Assembly (NCBI RefSeq): GCF_014192515.1
Contig: NZ_JACHYB010000001.1
Location: forward strand, 1,240,001-1,304,000
Direction of reading: 5' to 3'
DNA from: Microbacter margulisiae
GTDB lineage: Bacteria; Bacteroidota; Bacteroidia; Bacteroidales; Paludibacteraceae
Length of the DNA: 64,000 nt
Part shown: in pieces, positions 16,588-25,687 of the stretch
Layout of the letters: each line of letters starts with the position of its first letter
Numbering within the stretch: the first letter of the stretch is position 1
The notes under the pieces: model-generated
The model's database searches: none
The model's input: the letters and a program-made list of their open reading frames with translations, nothing else
Told to the model about the DNA's origin: nothing
Position numbers and translations under genes: made by a program

Positions 16588-18480
16588 TTACTTTGCAATG
16601 CCTAACAGTTGATTGAAATGTTGTAAAGTTTCCAATACATTAGAGCGGACATTGATAAATTCTGAAATGCCTTGTGCTTTCAGACTATCCATGCAAGCAG
16701 GTGCACCGGCAACAACCATCAGTTGCTTTCCATCAATGACCTTATAAGCCTGAGGAGCAATTGTTTCATACTCTTCATCGCTTGAACAAAGGACAATAAT
16801 CTCAGCATTTGCCTGTTGTGCAGCGGCAATTCCATCTTCTACCGTCTGGAATCCCAGGTTGTCAATCACCTGATATCCGGCGCAGGCAAAGAAATTGCTC
16901 GAGAATTGTGCCCGAGCCAGGCGCATAGCCAAATTTCCAATAGTTAACATAAATACTTTAGGACGTTTCGCCGACTTTTCAGTGGCAAGACGCAATGCCT
17001 CAAAATCAGCAGCTCCACGTGTGAAATCAAGCACAGGCGCATTTTCGCCATGATTGCAGGTATGCCCTGCCATTTCTTCAATTTTATCTCCGGCAATTTC
17101 ATTGAAGTTCGGGTACTGATTTGTTCCTAAAATCACTTCGCGACGACCTGCAACAGCTTTCCGACGGTTGGCATTGGAAGCATTAACAGCCGACTGGATA
17201 TTTCCGGCAGCTACTTCTGCCAGGAAGCCACCTTTGGATTCTACTTCGAGGAACAATTTCCACGCCTGGTTAGCAATGGCTTCTGTCAGGTTTTCGATAT
17301 AATAGGAGCCGGCTCCGGGATCCACCACTTTATCAAAATGGCTTTCTTCTTTCAGCAACAATTGCTGATTGCGTGCAATACGTTCAGAAAACTCATCCGA
17401 GCTCTTGAATACGGTACTAAACGGCAAAACAGTTAATGAGTTCACCCCGGCTATCACTGCCGACATAGCTTCTGTCTGAGAGCGAAGCATGTTGACGTAC
17501 GGATCGAATGTTGTCATATTCCATTGCGATGTTTCAGCATGAATCATCATTTTGGCAGCACAACGTTCCATACCGTCAGGTTCATTATGCTTGCAAACAT
17601 TCGGACACTTCTCTCCATATGCATACACAATATTACTCCACAAAAAGCGGGCTGCTCTGAATTTGGCAATTTCCATGAAATAGTTTGAACTGATTCCAAA
17701 ATTGAAAGTCATTTTCTTCCCAATCTTTTCAGCCGTAAATCCTTTTTCTACCAATTGAGCCAGCAAATCATTTCCCCAAGCCAAAGCGTAACCTAGTTCT
17801 TGGTAAATATATGCACCGGCATTGTTGAAATAAACAGGATTAATAGCAATCGTTCTAAATTTAGGCAGGTATAGCGATGCAGTAACAATAGAGGCGTACA
17901 GGTCAACAACATTGTCAATAACTTTGCCACGTGTCAATCGACGTCCGATCGGATCAAAATTGAGTGAACCAAAAACCTGTTTCGGTTCAATGTTGTTTTC
18001 TTTTACATAAGCGACAAAGAGCTCCGTCAATTTTACCGCTGCTTTGACACAGGTATCAAAATGCAATTCAACCTTTGTTATATCGATACCTTTCAGTAAT
18101 TGCTTTAATGAATCGGCGCTTATGGCATCGGCATCAATGGCAATTTCCAAAGAAGTAACGCCGTGCGTAAGTAAAGCGGTAGCTTTTTCGTTAGCAGCAC
18201 TGATGTTTTGATTGGAAACATTGATTTTTTGACGAATCTGCCAACTGTTTGTTTGTTTTGTTCCCCGAACATATGGGAATTTTCCGGGGAGTTCTCCGTG
18301 AGCTTTCAGTCCAACCAAATCTTCCTCACGATAAAATGGTCGAACATTAAACCCTTCATTTGTGCGCCAGACTAATTTTTTTTCAAAATCGGCGCCTTTT
18401 AAGTCTCCGTTGATTTTATCCATCCATTCCTGCGTGGAAACAGGTGGAAATTCCGAGAAAAGTGAATTTGAATGATCCAT
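16588..18480 (-). CDS. mutA: Methylmalonyl-CoA mutase small subunit
   Basis: This is the non-catalytic partner of MutB. From the ATG at 18480 (MDHSNSLFSEFPPVS) the product is 630 residues. An in-frame extension up to 18588 exists but is atypical for the family and was rejected. The barrel domain is recognisable (VRGTKQTNSWQIRQKINV, WNMTTFDPYVNMLRSQTEAMSA, VDPGAGSYYIENLT). The C-terminal domain has lost the cobalamin DxHxxG motif; the corresponding segment is GNLAMRLARAQFSSNFFACAG, as expected for small subunits. The 355-bp upstream gap has no B12-box-like riboswitch that I can see. Confidence 0.96.
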   Translation of the reverse strand: MDHSNSLFSEFPPVSTQEWMDKINGDLKGADFEKKLVWRTNEGFNVRPFYREEDLVGLKAHGELPGKFPYVRGTKQTNSWQIRQKINVSNQNISAANEKATALLTHGVTSLEIAIDADAISADSLKQLLKGIDITKVELHFDTCVKAAVKLTELFVAYVKENNIEPKQVFGSLNFDPIGRRLTRGKVIDNVVDLYASIVTASLYLPKFRTIAINPVYFNNAGAYIYQELGYALAWGNDLLAQLVEKGFTAEKIGKKMTFNFGISSNYFMEIAKFRAARFLWSNIVYAYGEKCPNVCKHNEPDGMERCAAKMMIHAETSQWNMTTFDPYVNMLRSQTEAMSAVIAGVNSLTVLPFSTVFKSSDEFSERIARNQQLLLKEESHFDKVVDPGAGSYYIENLTEAIANQAWKLFLEVESKGGFLAEVAAGNIQSAVNASNANRRKAVAGRREVILGTNQYPNFNEIAGDKIEEMAGHTCNHGENAPVLDFTRGAADFEALRLATEKSAKRPKVFMLTIGNLAMRLARAQFSSNFFACAGYQVIDNLGFQTVEDGIAAAQQANAEIIVLCSSDEEYETIAPQAYKVIDGKQLMVVAGAPACMDSLKAQGISEFINVRSNVLETLQHFNQLLGIAK

Positions 18481-18789
18481 CTCTTTTTGTTTAGTGTAGT
18501 TTGTATCTATAGAATGATAAGCCAATTCGTGTGTTGAAAACATTCCCGACACATATATACATTCGGAATCAAAAAAGTGATTCAGCATGTAGATGCGTAT
18601 CGTTTAGAATTCAGGTAATGTATTAAAGCATCATGATCGCTGTAGAAACAGGTTTGAAAAATTGAAGTTGTGTGTAGAAACACGATGCTTTACTACCGTG
18701 GTTGTGTTTTATATTGTTCGTTGTAAAGTAGTATTCCGGCTAAAAGTCAAATAGGTTTTTGAAAAATCTCATTTATATCATAAAAAGAG

Positions 18790-18814
18790 GAAGCCACCTT
18801 TTTGAGGCGGCTTC
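18790..18814 (-). terminator. Intrinsic terminator after gapA
   Basis: On the minus strand there is a GAAGCCGCC/GGTGGCTTC-type stem with one wobble pair and an A/T loop, followed by a C/T then T-rich stretch (CCTCTTTTTAT). It lies 22 bp past the gapA stop. Confidence 0.88.
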
Positions 18815-18835
18815 ACACGATAATTCTATCTAAAA

Positions 18836-19846
<1,011 letters not shown>

Positions 19847-19873
19847 TTAATGGTTCATTATTAATATTAAGCG

Positions 19874-19904
19874 CAAAGATACTGCTTTTTTATGACCTAA
19901 CAAT
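19874..19904 (-). promoter_or_regulatory. Bacteroidetes-type promoter of gapA
   Basis: On the minus strand there is TTG (19903-19901), a 19-nt spacer, and TATCTTTG (19881-19874), close to the TTTG/TAnnTTTG consensus. Predicted transcription starts near 19867, giving a leader of about 33 nt. Confidence 0.7.
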
Positions 19905-19984
19905 GGGTGATTGAGAATTAATACTGATTTTTTTCTCTAATTAATAATTATTTAATTTACAACAAGTTACAACGATGATGCATT

Positions 19985-20707
19985 CTAAAATTGCGATAAA
20001 ATATCAGCCAAGTGAATCACCTTTAGCGGTACTTTATTTTTCTTGCAATAGCCAGCAATATTCATGGCACACGACGCCTCGCTCGTGACAATATATTCAG
20101 CGCCACTCTCAACACCGTTACGCACTTTATTAGCTACCATAGCGGTAGAAATTTCCGTATTTTTAATTGAAAATGTACCTCCAAATCCGCAACAGACTTC
20201 GCTCTCATTCATTTCCACCAGCTCCAATCCCTTTACATGGCTGAGCAATTCGCGAGGTTCTTCTTTAATGCCATATGACCGGAGAGCAGAACAAGAATCA
20301 TGGTAAGTGACTTTATGCGGGAAACAGGCTCCAAAATCAACCACTTGCAACACGTTAACGAGAAAATCGGACAATTCGTATAGGTTCCGGCTTACATTGG
20401 CATGTCGTTGCAACAACACGGGGTCGTCTTTGAATAAAGATGGATAATCATTTATGACAAAACCGGAACAAGACCCCGAAGGAGACACAATAGGAATATT
20501 TTCTTCAAAATCTTGTAAAAACTTCACAGCTAACTTTCTGGATTCTTTCCAGTATCCACTGTTGAATGCCGGTTGACCACAGCATGTCTGGTTAGTATTA
20601 AACATGACTTTACAGCCAGCTTTCTCGAGAATTTTAACCGTATTAAATCCCGTCTCAGGATAAAGCTGATCAATAAAGCACGGAATAAACAACTGAACTT
20701 TTGTCAT
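19985..20707 (-). CDS. LutA-like (Fe-S)-binding oxidoreductase subunit, orphan
   Basis: The 240-residue protein has two CCG domains: CCGQPAFNSGYW near residue 42 and CCGFGGTFSIK near 172, with upstream conserved cysteines in FIPCFIDQLYPE and SPSGSCSGF and YHDSCSALR. This is the LutA/YkgE pattern, a subunit of L-lactate oxidation complexes that works with LutB and LutC. No lutB or lutC is next to it; it lies 42 bp downstream of an aminotransferase on the same strand. It may pair with distant lutBC or have another electron-transfer role. Confidence 0.88.
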   Translation of the reverse strand: MTKVQLFIPCFIDQLYPETGFNTVKILEKAGCKVMFNTNQTCCGQPAFNSGYWKESRKLAVKFLQDFEENIPIVSPSGSCSGFVINDYPSLFKDDPVLLQRHANVSRNLYELSDFLVNVLQVVDFGACFPHKVTYHDSCSALRSYGIKEEPRELLSHVKGLELVEMNESEVCCGFGGTFSIKNTEISTAMVANKVRNGVESGAEYIVTSEASCAMNIAGYCKKNKVPLKVIHLADILSQF

Positions 20708-20749
20708 GCAACACTATATTGCAGAGTTATCAGGATTCGATTTCTTAAT

Positions 20750-21880
20750 TTATTCGTTACGCAATGCCATTTCAAACCGCTCTAAAAATAATAGAGCGTC
20801 ATCGTGAGTCAAACAAAGAGGTGGTAATAGTCGAATAACATGCGTTCCGCTGCCTCCTGTAAAGACCTTTTGTTCAAAGAGTAAACGTCTGCGTAAATCG
20901 GCAACAGGTTTTTCCATTTCAATGCCAATCATCAGGCCCAGGCCCCTTACCTCTTTTATTTTTGGGAAGGCATCAAGTTCTTTCAACAAAAACGCACCTG
21001 TTTTTTGAGCATTTTCAATCAGGCGTTCTTGTGCAAAAACATCCAACACAGCAATAGCAGCCGTACAGGCCAAATGATTTCCCCCGAATGTTGTTCCCAA
21101 CTGGCCATGAACAGCTTCGAAAAAAGGAGCTATTAATACGCCTCCGATCGGAAAGCCGTTTCCCATTCCTTTGGCTACTGTGATTAAATCAGGACGAATG
21201 CCTGCATATTGATGAGCGAAAAATTTTCCGCTCCGCCCGTAACCCGATTGTATCTCATCGAGAATAAGCACAGTTCTGGTGCGTTTGCATTCCTCGGCAA
21301 GATATTTCAAAAAGCGTTCATCCGGCAACCGGACACCTCCTACGCCCTGAATGCCTTCAATAATCACCGACGAAACATCTCCTTTATTTAATTCTTTCGA
21401 CAGGGCTTCAAAGTCATTCATTGGGAGAAACGTGACCTCCAATCCGGCGTTCACAGGTGCGATAATCTTCGGGTTATCGGTAACTCGTACAGCAGCAGAG
21501 GTACGGCCATGAAAACTCTTTCCAAAAGCTATGATTCGCTTTCGACCGTTATAAAACGATGCCAGTTTCAGTGCATTTTCATTAGCCTCAGCTCCCGAGT
21601 TAATTAAAAACAGGCTGTAATCTTCATAACCGGAAGCAATGCCCAACTTCTCTGCTAAAGTAACCTGCAAGTTGTTATGGACTGAATTCGAATAGAATCC
21701 CAATTCATTCAGTTGTTGCGTTAATCGTTGAATATAAAGCGGATGAGAATGTCCTATGGAAATTACGGCATGACCACCATACAAATCCAGGTATTCATTC
21801 CCTTGCTTGTCGTATGTGCGACAACCTCTCCCTTTTGTAATTTCAACATCAAATAAAGGATAAACGTCAAAAGGTTTCAT
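20750..21880 (-). CDS. Class III aminotransferase, acetylornithine aminotransferase-like
   Basis: This PLP enzyme is probably ArgD, transferring an amino group between N-acetylornithine (or the succinyl form used in Bacteroides) and 2-oxoglutarate. The 376 residues show GHAVISIGHSHP, NSGAEANENALKLA (PLP-phosphate loop), FHGRTSAAV, LILDEIQSGYGRSGKFFAHQ with the PLP Asp, and VAKGMGNGFPIGG with the Schiff-base Lys. GTTFGGNHLA also fits. The rest of the arginine pathway is not here, so the substrate assignment is from family resemblance. Confidence 0.85.
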   Translation of the reverse strand: MKPFDVYPLFDVEITKGRGCRTYDKQGNEYLDLYGGHAVISIGHSHPLYIQRLTQQLNELGFYSNSVHNNLQVTLAEKLGIASGYEDYSLFLINSGAEANENALKLASFYNGRKRIIAFGKSFHGRTSAAVRVTDNPKIIAPVNAGLEVTFLPMNDFEALSKELNKGDVSSVIIEGIQGVGGVRLPDERFLKYLAEECKRTRTVLILDEIQSGYGRSGKFFAHQYAGIRPDLITVAKGMGNGFPIGGVLIAPFFEAVHGQLGTTFGGNHLACTAAIAVLDVFAQERLIENAQKTGAFLLKELDAFPKIKEVRGLGLMIGIEMEKPVADLRRRLLFEQKVFTGGSGTHVIRLLPPLCLTHDDALLFLERFEMALRNE

Positions 21881-21927
21881 AAATTATTATATTTCTGCAC
21901 TTCTCCTTTTGTTTTCTAAGAAGATTG

Positions 21928-22383
21928 TCATTTAGGTTGAAGTGGAATTTTATCAATGCGACGTTGGTGGCGACCACCTTCAAAATCGGTGGTAAGAAAT
22001 ATCTTTACCATATTCAGGGCCTCATCAGCTTTTACGAACCTGCCCGGCAGCGATAATATATTAGCATTATTATGTTGACGCGCCAAGGCAGCTAATTCCG
22101 GCGACCAGCACAAAGCCGCGCGGATACCCTGATGCTTGTTAACAGTCATATTAATACCATTGCCGCTACCGCATATGGCAATCCCATAGTCATATTCTCC
22201 TTTTTCAACGGCATCAGCGAGTTTATGGCCAAAATCAGAATAATCACAACTATCGGGAGAATAGGTTCCAAAATCATGAAGCACAGCTATATGATCAGCT
22301 AACCAAGGCGTTATACCCGTCTTCAAGCCATAGCCGGCATGATCGGAAGCGATAGCAATTTTGAGTTCATTAAGGGCTTTCAT
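21928..22383 (-). CDS. rpiB: Ribose-5-phosphate isomerase B
   Basis: RpiB interconverts ribose-5-phosphate and ribulose-5-phosphate in the pentose phosphate pathway. The 151-residue protein starts MKALNELKIAIASDHAGYGLK; an upstream ATG at 22434 adds 17 atypical residues. Family motifs are SDHAG, DYSDFGHKLA, GIAICGSGNGINMTVNK with the catalytic Cys and anion-hole Gly, and HNNANILSLPGRF. It sits about 100 bp downstream of thiL on the same strand. Confidence 0.94.
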   Translation of the reverse strand: MKALNELKIAIASDHAGYGLKTGITPWLADHIAVLHDFGTYSPDSCDYSDFGHKLADAVEKGEYDYGIAICGSGNGINMTVNKHQGIRAALCWSPELAALARQHNNANILSLPGRFVKADEALNMVKIFLTTDFEGGRHQRRIDKIPLQPK

Positions 22384-22483
22384 ACGTCTATTTTTATTTT
22401 TTACAATAAGGATGTATAGAACTCGCCAAAACAATCATCTACTTGAGCATGAGTTATTTTATGGCTCGTTTCATGTATATGGT

Positions 22484-23536
22484 TTATTGGTTTTTTAATT
22501 CATTGATTGCCTTTTCCATGCTCCATCCCTGCGCTTTTAGATCAAATTCCTGTTCGTCACGCGTAATCAGCCGACAACCCAGTTCAGCACGGGTCATATA
22601 GCCAATCAACGTTACGCCTTCGAGGGAATCAATCACTTCATGCATTGACATTGGCATGGTGAATAAAAGCTCATAATCTTCTCCGCCATTCAACGCTGCG
22701 GTGACAAGATTCATATTAAATTCTTCGGCCATTACAGCCGTCTGATAATCAATCGGGATTCGATCTTCATAAATACGGCAGCCCGTATGGCTCTGAGTGC
22801 ACAAGTGCAATAACTCGGAAGACAACCCATCTGAAATATCAATCATCGAAGTGGGAATAATCTGTTTCTCCCGTAACAATTCAATGATATCTTTTCTTGC
22901 TTCGGGCTTCAACTGTCGTTCAAGCAAATAATCTTTTCCGCTGAAATCAGGTTGCATCTCAGGATTTCCTGCAAAAACCACTTTCTCCCGTTCTAGCAGT
23001 TGCAAACCCATGTAAGCAGCGCCTAAATCACCCGACACACAAATCAGATCATTTTCTTTTGCCATATTACGATAAACGACCGATTCTTTTTCAGCTTCTC
23101 CGATACAAGTCAGCGAAAGCAGTAAGCCCGTCACAGAGGCGGAAGTATCGCCGCCAACCAAATCAACACCATACTGCTCGCATGCCAAATGAAGACCTTC
23201 ATATAAAGTGTCGATATCTTCCACTGAAAATCTTTTAGAAATACCAAGCGAAACTGTCAATTGCTTTGGCGTTCCATTCATGGCATAAATGTCTGAAAAA
23301 TTCACAACAGCAGCCTTATATCCTAGATGCTTCAAAGGAGTATATATCAGATCAAAGTGGATGCCTTCGAGCAAAAGATCAGTTGTAACAAGGGTTTGCT
23401 TTCCGTCATAGGACAACACGGCAGCATCATCACCAACTCCTTTGATTGTAGAAGAATTCTTATTCGAAAAGGTTTGAGTTAGCCGGCGGATAAAACCAAA
23501 CTCCCCCAAACTTGCTATTTCAGTGCGTTCTGGCAT
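22484..23536 (-). CDS. thiL: Thiamine-monophosphate kinase
   Basis: ThiL phosphorylates thiamine monophosphate to the active cofactor TPP. The 350-residue protein contains IKGVGDDAAVL (Mg/ATP-binding acidic loop), LLEGIHFDL, VNFSDIYAMNGTP, DLVGGDTSAS and DISDGLSSELLHL, and GGEDYELLFT. All the acidic Mg ligands expected for the AIR-synthase-like fold appear present. TPP is the cofactor of the E1 encoded at 48057. The gene has a near-perfect promoter at 23574-23605. Confidence 0.95.
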   Translation of the reverse strand: MPERTEIASLGEFGFIRRLTQTFSNKNSSTIKGVGDDAAVLSYDGKQTLVTTDLLLEGIHFDLIYTPLKHLGYKAAVVNFSDIYAMNGTPKQLTVSLGISKRFSVEDIDTLYEGLHLACEQYGVDLVGGDTSASVTGLLLSLTCIGEAEKESVVYRNMAKENDLICVSGDLGAAYMGLQLLEREKVVFAGNPEMQPDFSGKDYLLERQLKPEARKDIIELLREKQIIPTSMIDISDGLSSELLHLCTQSHTGCRIYEDRIPIDYQTAVMAEEFNMNLVTAALNGGEDYELLFTMPMSMHEVIDSLEGVTLIGYMTRAELGCRLITRDEQEFDLKAQGWSMEKAINELKNQ

Positions 23537-23573
23537 GAAGAAAAAATGTTTTTAAGCATGAAATTTACGCTTA

Positions 23574-23605
23574 CAAAGGTATAACAATCTGAGCCCCTTC
23601 CCAAA
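23574..23605 (-). promoter_or_regulatory. Bacteroidetes-type promoter of thiL
   Basis: On the minus strand: TTTG (23605-23602), 20 nt, TACCTTTG (23581-23574), a full consensus match. Transcription would begin near 23567, about 30 nt before thiL. Confidence 0.75.
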
Positions 23606-23763
23606 AAAAATGAGGGTTGCTTGAAAAATCTACAACAAAAAGCAAATAAATAGTATCATAAAACAAGGAAGATCTTGTCAGATTCATTGAAAAAATTGAA
23701 GCTCCATCTATTTCAGTAGTAAAAATATGCCAGACTTCTTTTTGTTATTAATTGCAATACTCT

Positions 23764-24396
23764 TCAAGGAGCCAATCGACTCATAATCCATTTATTTTCA
23801 ATAAGTTCATATAACAATCGATCATGGAGCCTGTTAGGACGGCCTTGCCAAAATTCAAAAGTAACCGGAGAGACTATGTATCCGCCCCAATGTGGAGGTT
23901 TTGGAATAGTATCGCCAAATTTCTCTTTGTAATAGCGAAATTGTACATCCAAAACATCATGGGATGTAATTATCTGGCTCTGAGGCGATGCCCACGCCCC
24001 CAGTTGGCTTTCCGTTGGTCTTGAATGAAAATATTGAGTGGATATTGCTTCGTCCACTTTACGGGCAACACCCTCAATACGCACTTCACGCTCAAGCGAC
24101 TGCCAGAAAAACAACAAAGCGACATGATTATTTTCAGCTATTTGTGCTGCTTTATGCCCGGCATAATTCGTATAAAAGACAAGACCTTCATTCGTCACTT
24201 CTTTCAGCAAAACCATCCGGGAATGAGGTTGTCCATGTTGATCAACCGTTGAGAGTGACATTGCTGTCGGTTCTAATTCGTCGCCGTCAATTGCTTCCCG
24301 AAGCCATTTATTAAACTGTTCCAGCGGATTACCGGCCATATCGCGCTCATTCAATATGCCGTGCTGATAATTTTTTCGTATATCGCGTAACATCAT
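23764..24396 (-). CDS. pdxH: Pyridoxamine 5'-phosphate oxidase
   Basis: This FMN enzyme makes pyridoxal 5'-phosphate. With the ATG at 24396 the product is 210 residues (MMLRDIRKNYQHGILN), matching the family. The longer open frame to 24507 overlaps serB and was rejected. Motifs include RMVLLKEV, FYTNYAGHKAAQI (FMN phosphate contacts), VRIEGVARKV, SRPTESQLGAWASPQSQ and the C-terminal WQGRPNRLHDR. It lies 28 bp downstream of serB on the same strand, suggesting co-transcription. Confidence 0.94.
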   Translation of the reverse strand: MMLRDIRKNYQHGILNERDMAGNPLEQFNKWLREAIDGDELEPTAMSLSTVDQHGQPHSRMVLLKEVTNEGLVFYTNYAGHKAAQIAENNHVALLFFWQSLEREVRIEGVARKVDEAISTQYFHSRPTESQLGAWASPQSQIITSHDVLDVQFRYYKEKFGDTIPKPPHWGGYIVSPVTFEFWQGRPNRLHDRLLYELIENKWIMSRLAP

Positions 24397-24424
24397 TTGC
24401 AATAAAAAGGGCAGTTTCCTTTGA

Positions 24425-25648
24425 TTAATTACCAATATGGAAATCTCTGAAGCCCAAAAAGTATAAAACGCCATCCAGACCAATTGTCGAAAGAGATTGC
24501 TGCGCATTGGCCTTCACCTTAGGTTTTGCGTGAAAAGCAATCCCAAGTCCAGCTAAATTTAACATTGGCAAATCATTAGCTCCATCTCCCACAGCAATAA
24601 CCTGCTCTAATTCAATTTTTTCTACCTGGGCGATCAGCTTCAGCAATTCGGCTTTACGCTTTCCATCAACAATATCACCCAGATAATTGCCGGTCAACTT
24701 TCCGTCAATAATTTCCAATTCATTGGCATACATATAGTCGACATCAAAGAGACGTTTCAAATAGTTGCCAAAATAACTGAATCCGCCGGAAAGAATGGCA
24801 ACTTTGAATCCAATCTTCTTAAGTGTAGAAATGAGGCGTTCAGCTCCATCCATTATGGGAAGCTGTCTGGCAATATCTTCCAGTACGGACTCATCCAATC
24901 CCTTTAGCAAAGCGACCCTTTGTTTAAAACTTTCATTGAAGTCAATATCGCCATGCATAGCCGATTCGGTGATTGCTTTTACCCGAGCGCCCACGCCTGC
25001 CCGTTCGGCCAATTCATCGATTACCTCTGTTTTAATCAAAGTCGAATCCATATCAAAACAAATCAAACGCCGGTTACGACGATACATGTCATCCTTTTGA
25101 AACGAAATATCAATGCCCAGCTCTGATGAATATTTCATGAATTGGGACGAAAGCGCATTTTTATCATTCAACGTACCCCGCACGGATAATTCAATGCATG
25201 CACGTACCGCATTTGAATTGTCTACTTCCAACGAAGGTCGTCCGGTCAGGCGAATAATGGAATCAATATTGAGATTTTGTCCTGCAATCACCTTCGTTAC
25301 TTTAGATAATTGCTTAGCCGTTATAACTTTGCCCAAGACAGTTACAATATAACGGTTCTTCCCTTGTTGCGTTACCCAATTATCATACCGATCAATCGTC
25401 ACAGGAGTAAAACGTACGTTTACATTCAATTCCGAACATTTAAAAAGGATTTCCTTCAACACATTTCCCGAATCGGCATTATTCGTTATTTTGCATAAAA
25501 TACCAAGAGAAAGCGTGTTATGAATATCTGCCTGACCAATATCTAAAATTGTGGCATCGTACTTCCCTAAAATATCAGTAATTGCAGTGGTAACACCAGG
25601 TTTATCGTCACCCGAAATATTGATTAAAATGATTTCACTGTTTGGCAT
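24425..25648 (-). CDS. serB: Phosphoserine phosphatase with N-terminal ACT domains
   Basis: SerB performs the last step of serine biosynthesis. The 407-residue protein has an ACT region at the N-terminus (IILINISGDDKPGVTTAITD, with a second ACT-like stretch near 95-170) and a C-terminal HAD phosphatase with motif I DMDSTLI (about residue 198), motif II ILSGGFSYF, and the acidic motif IAVGDGANDLPML. ACT domains suggest feedback control by serine. This two-part form is common in Bacteroidetes. The next gene upstream on this strand is the YncE/phosphoesterase fusion, 39 bp away. Confidence 0.96.
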   Translation of the reverse strand: MPNSEIILINISGDDKPGVTTAITDILGKYDATILDIGQADIHNTLSLGILCKITNNADSGNVLKEILFKCSELNVNVRFTPVTIDRYDNWVTQQGKNRYIVTVLGKVITAKQLSKVTKVIAGQNLNIDSIIRLTGRPSLEVDNSNAVRACIELSVRGTLNDKNALSSQFMKYSSELGIDISFQKDDMYRRNRRLICFDMDSTLIKTEVIDELAERAGVGARVKAITESAMHGDIDFNESFKQRVALLKGLDESVLEDIARQLPIMDGAERLISTLKKIGFKVAILSGGFSYFGNYLKRLFDVDYMYANELEIIDGKLTGNYLGDIVDGKRKAELLKLIAQVEKIELEQVIAVGDGANDLPMLNLAGLGIAFHAKPKVKANAQQSLSTIGLDGVLYFLGFRDFHIGN

Positions 25649-25687
25649 AATACAAATTTAAATTATTCTCAATTCCGGAATAAACAA

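Noticed and set aside
18481..18780. Cobalamin riboswitch upstream of mutA
   Set aside because: I looked for a B12-box sequence on the minus strand and did not find one; only a minor inverted pair (AAAGCATC/GATGCTTT at 18625 and 18684) is present.
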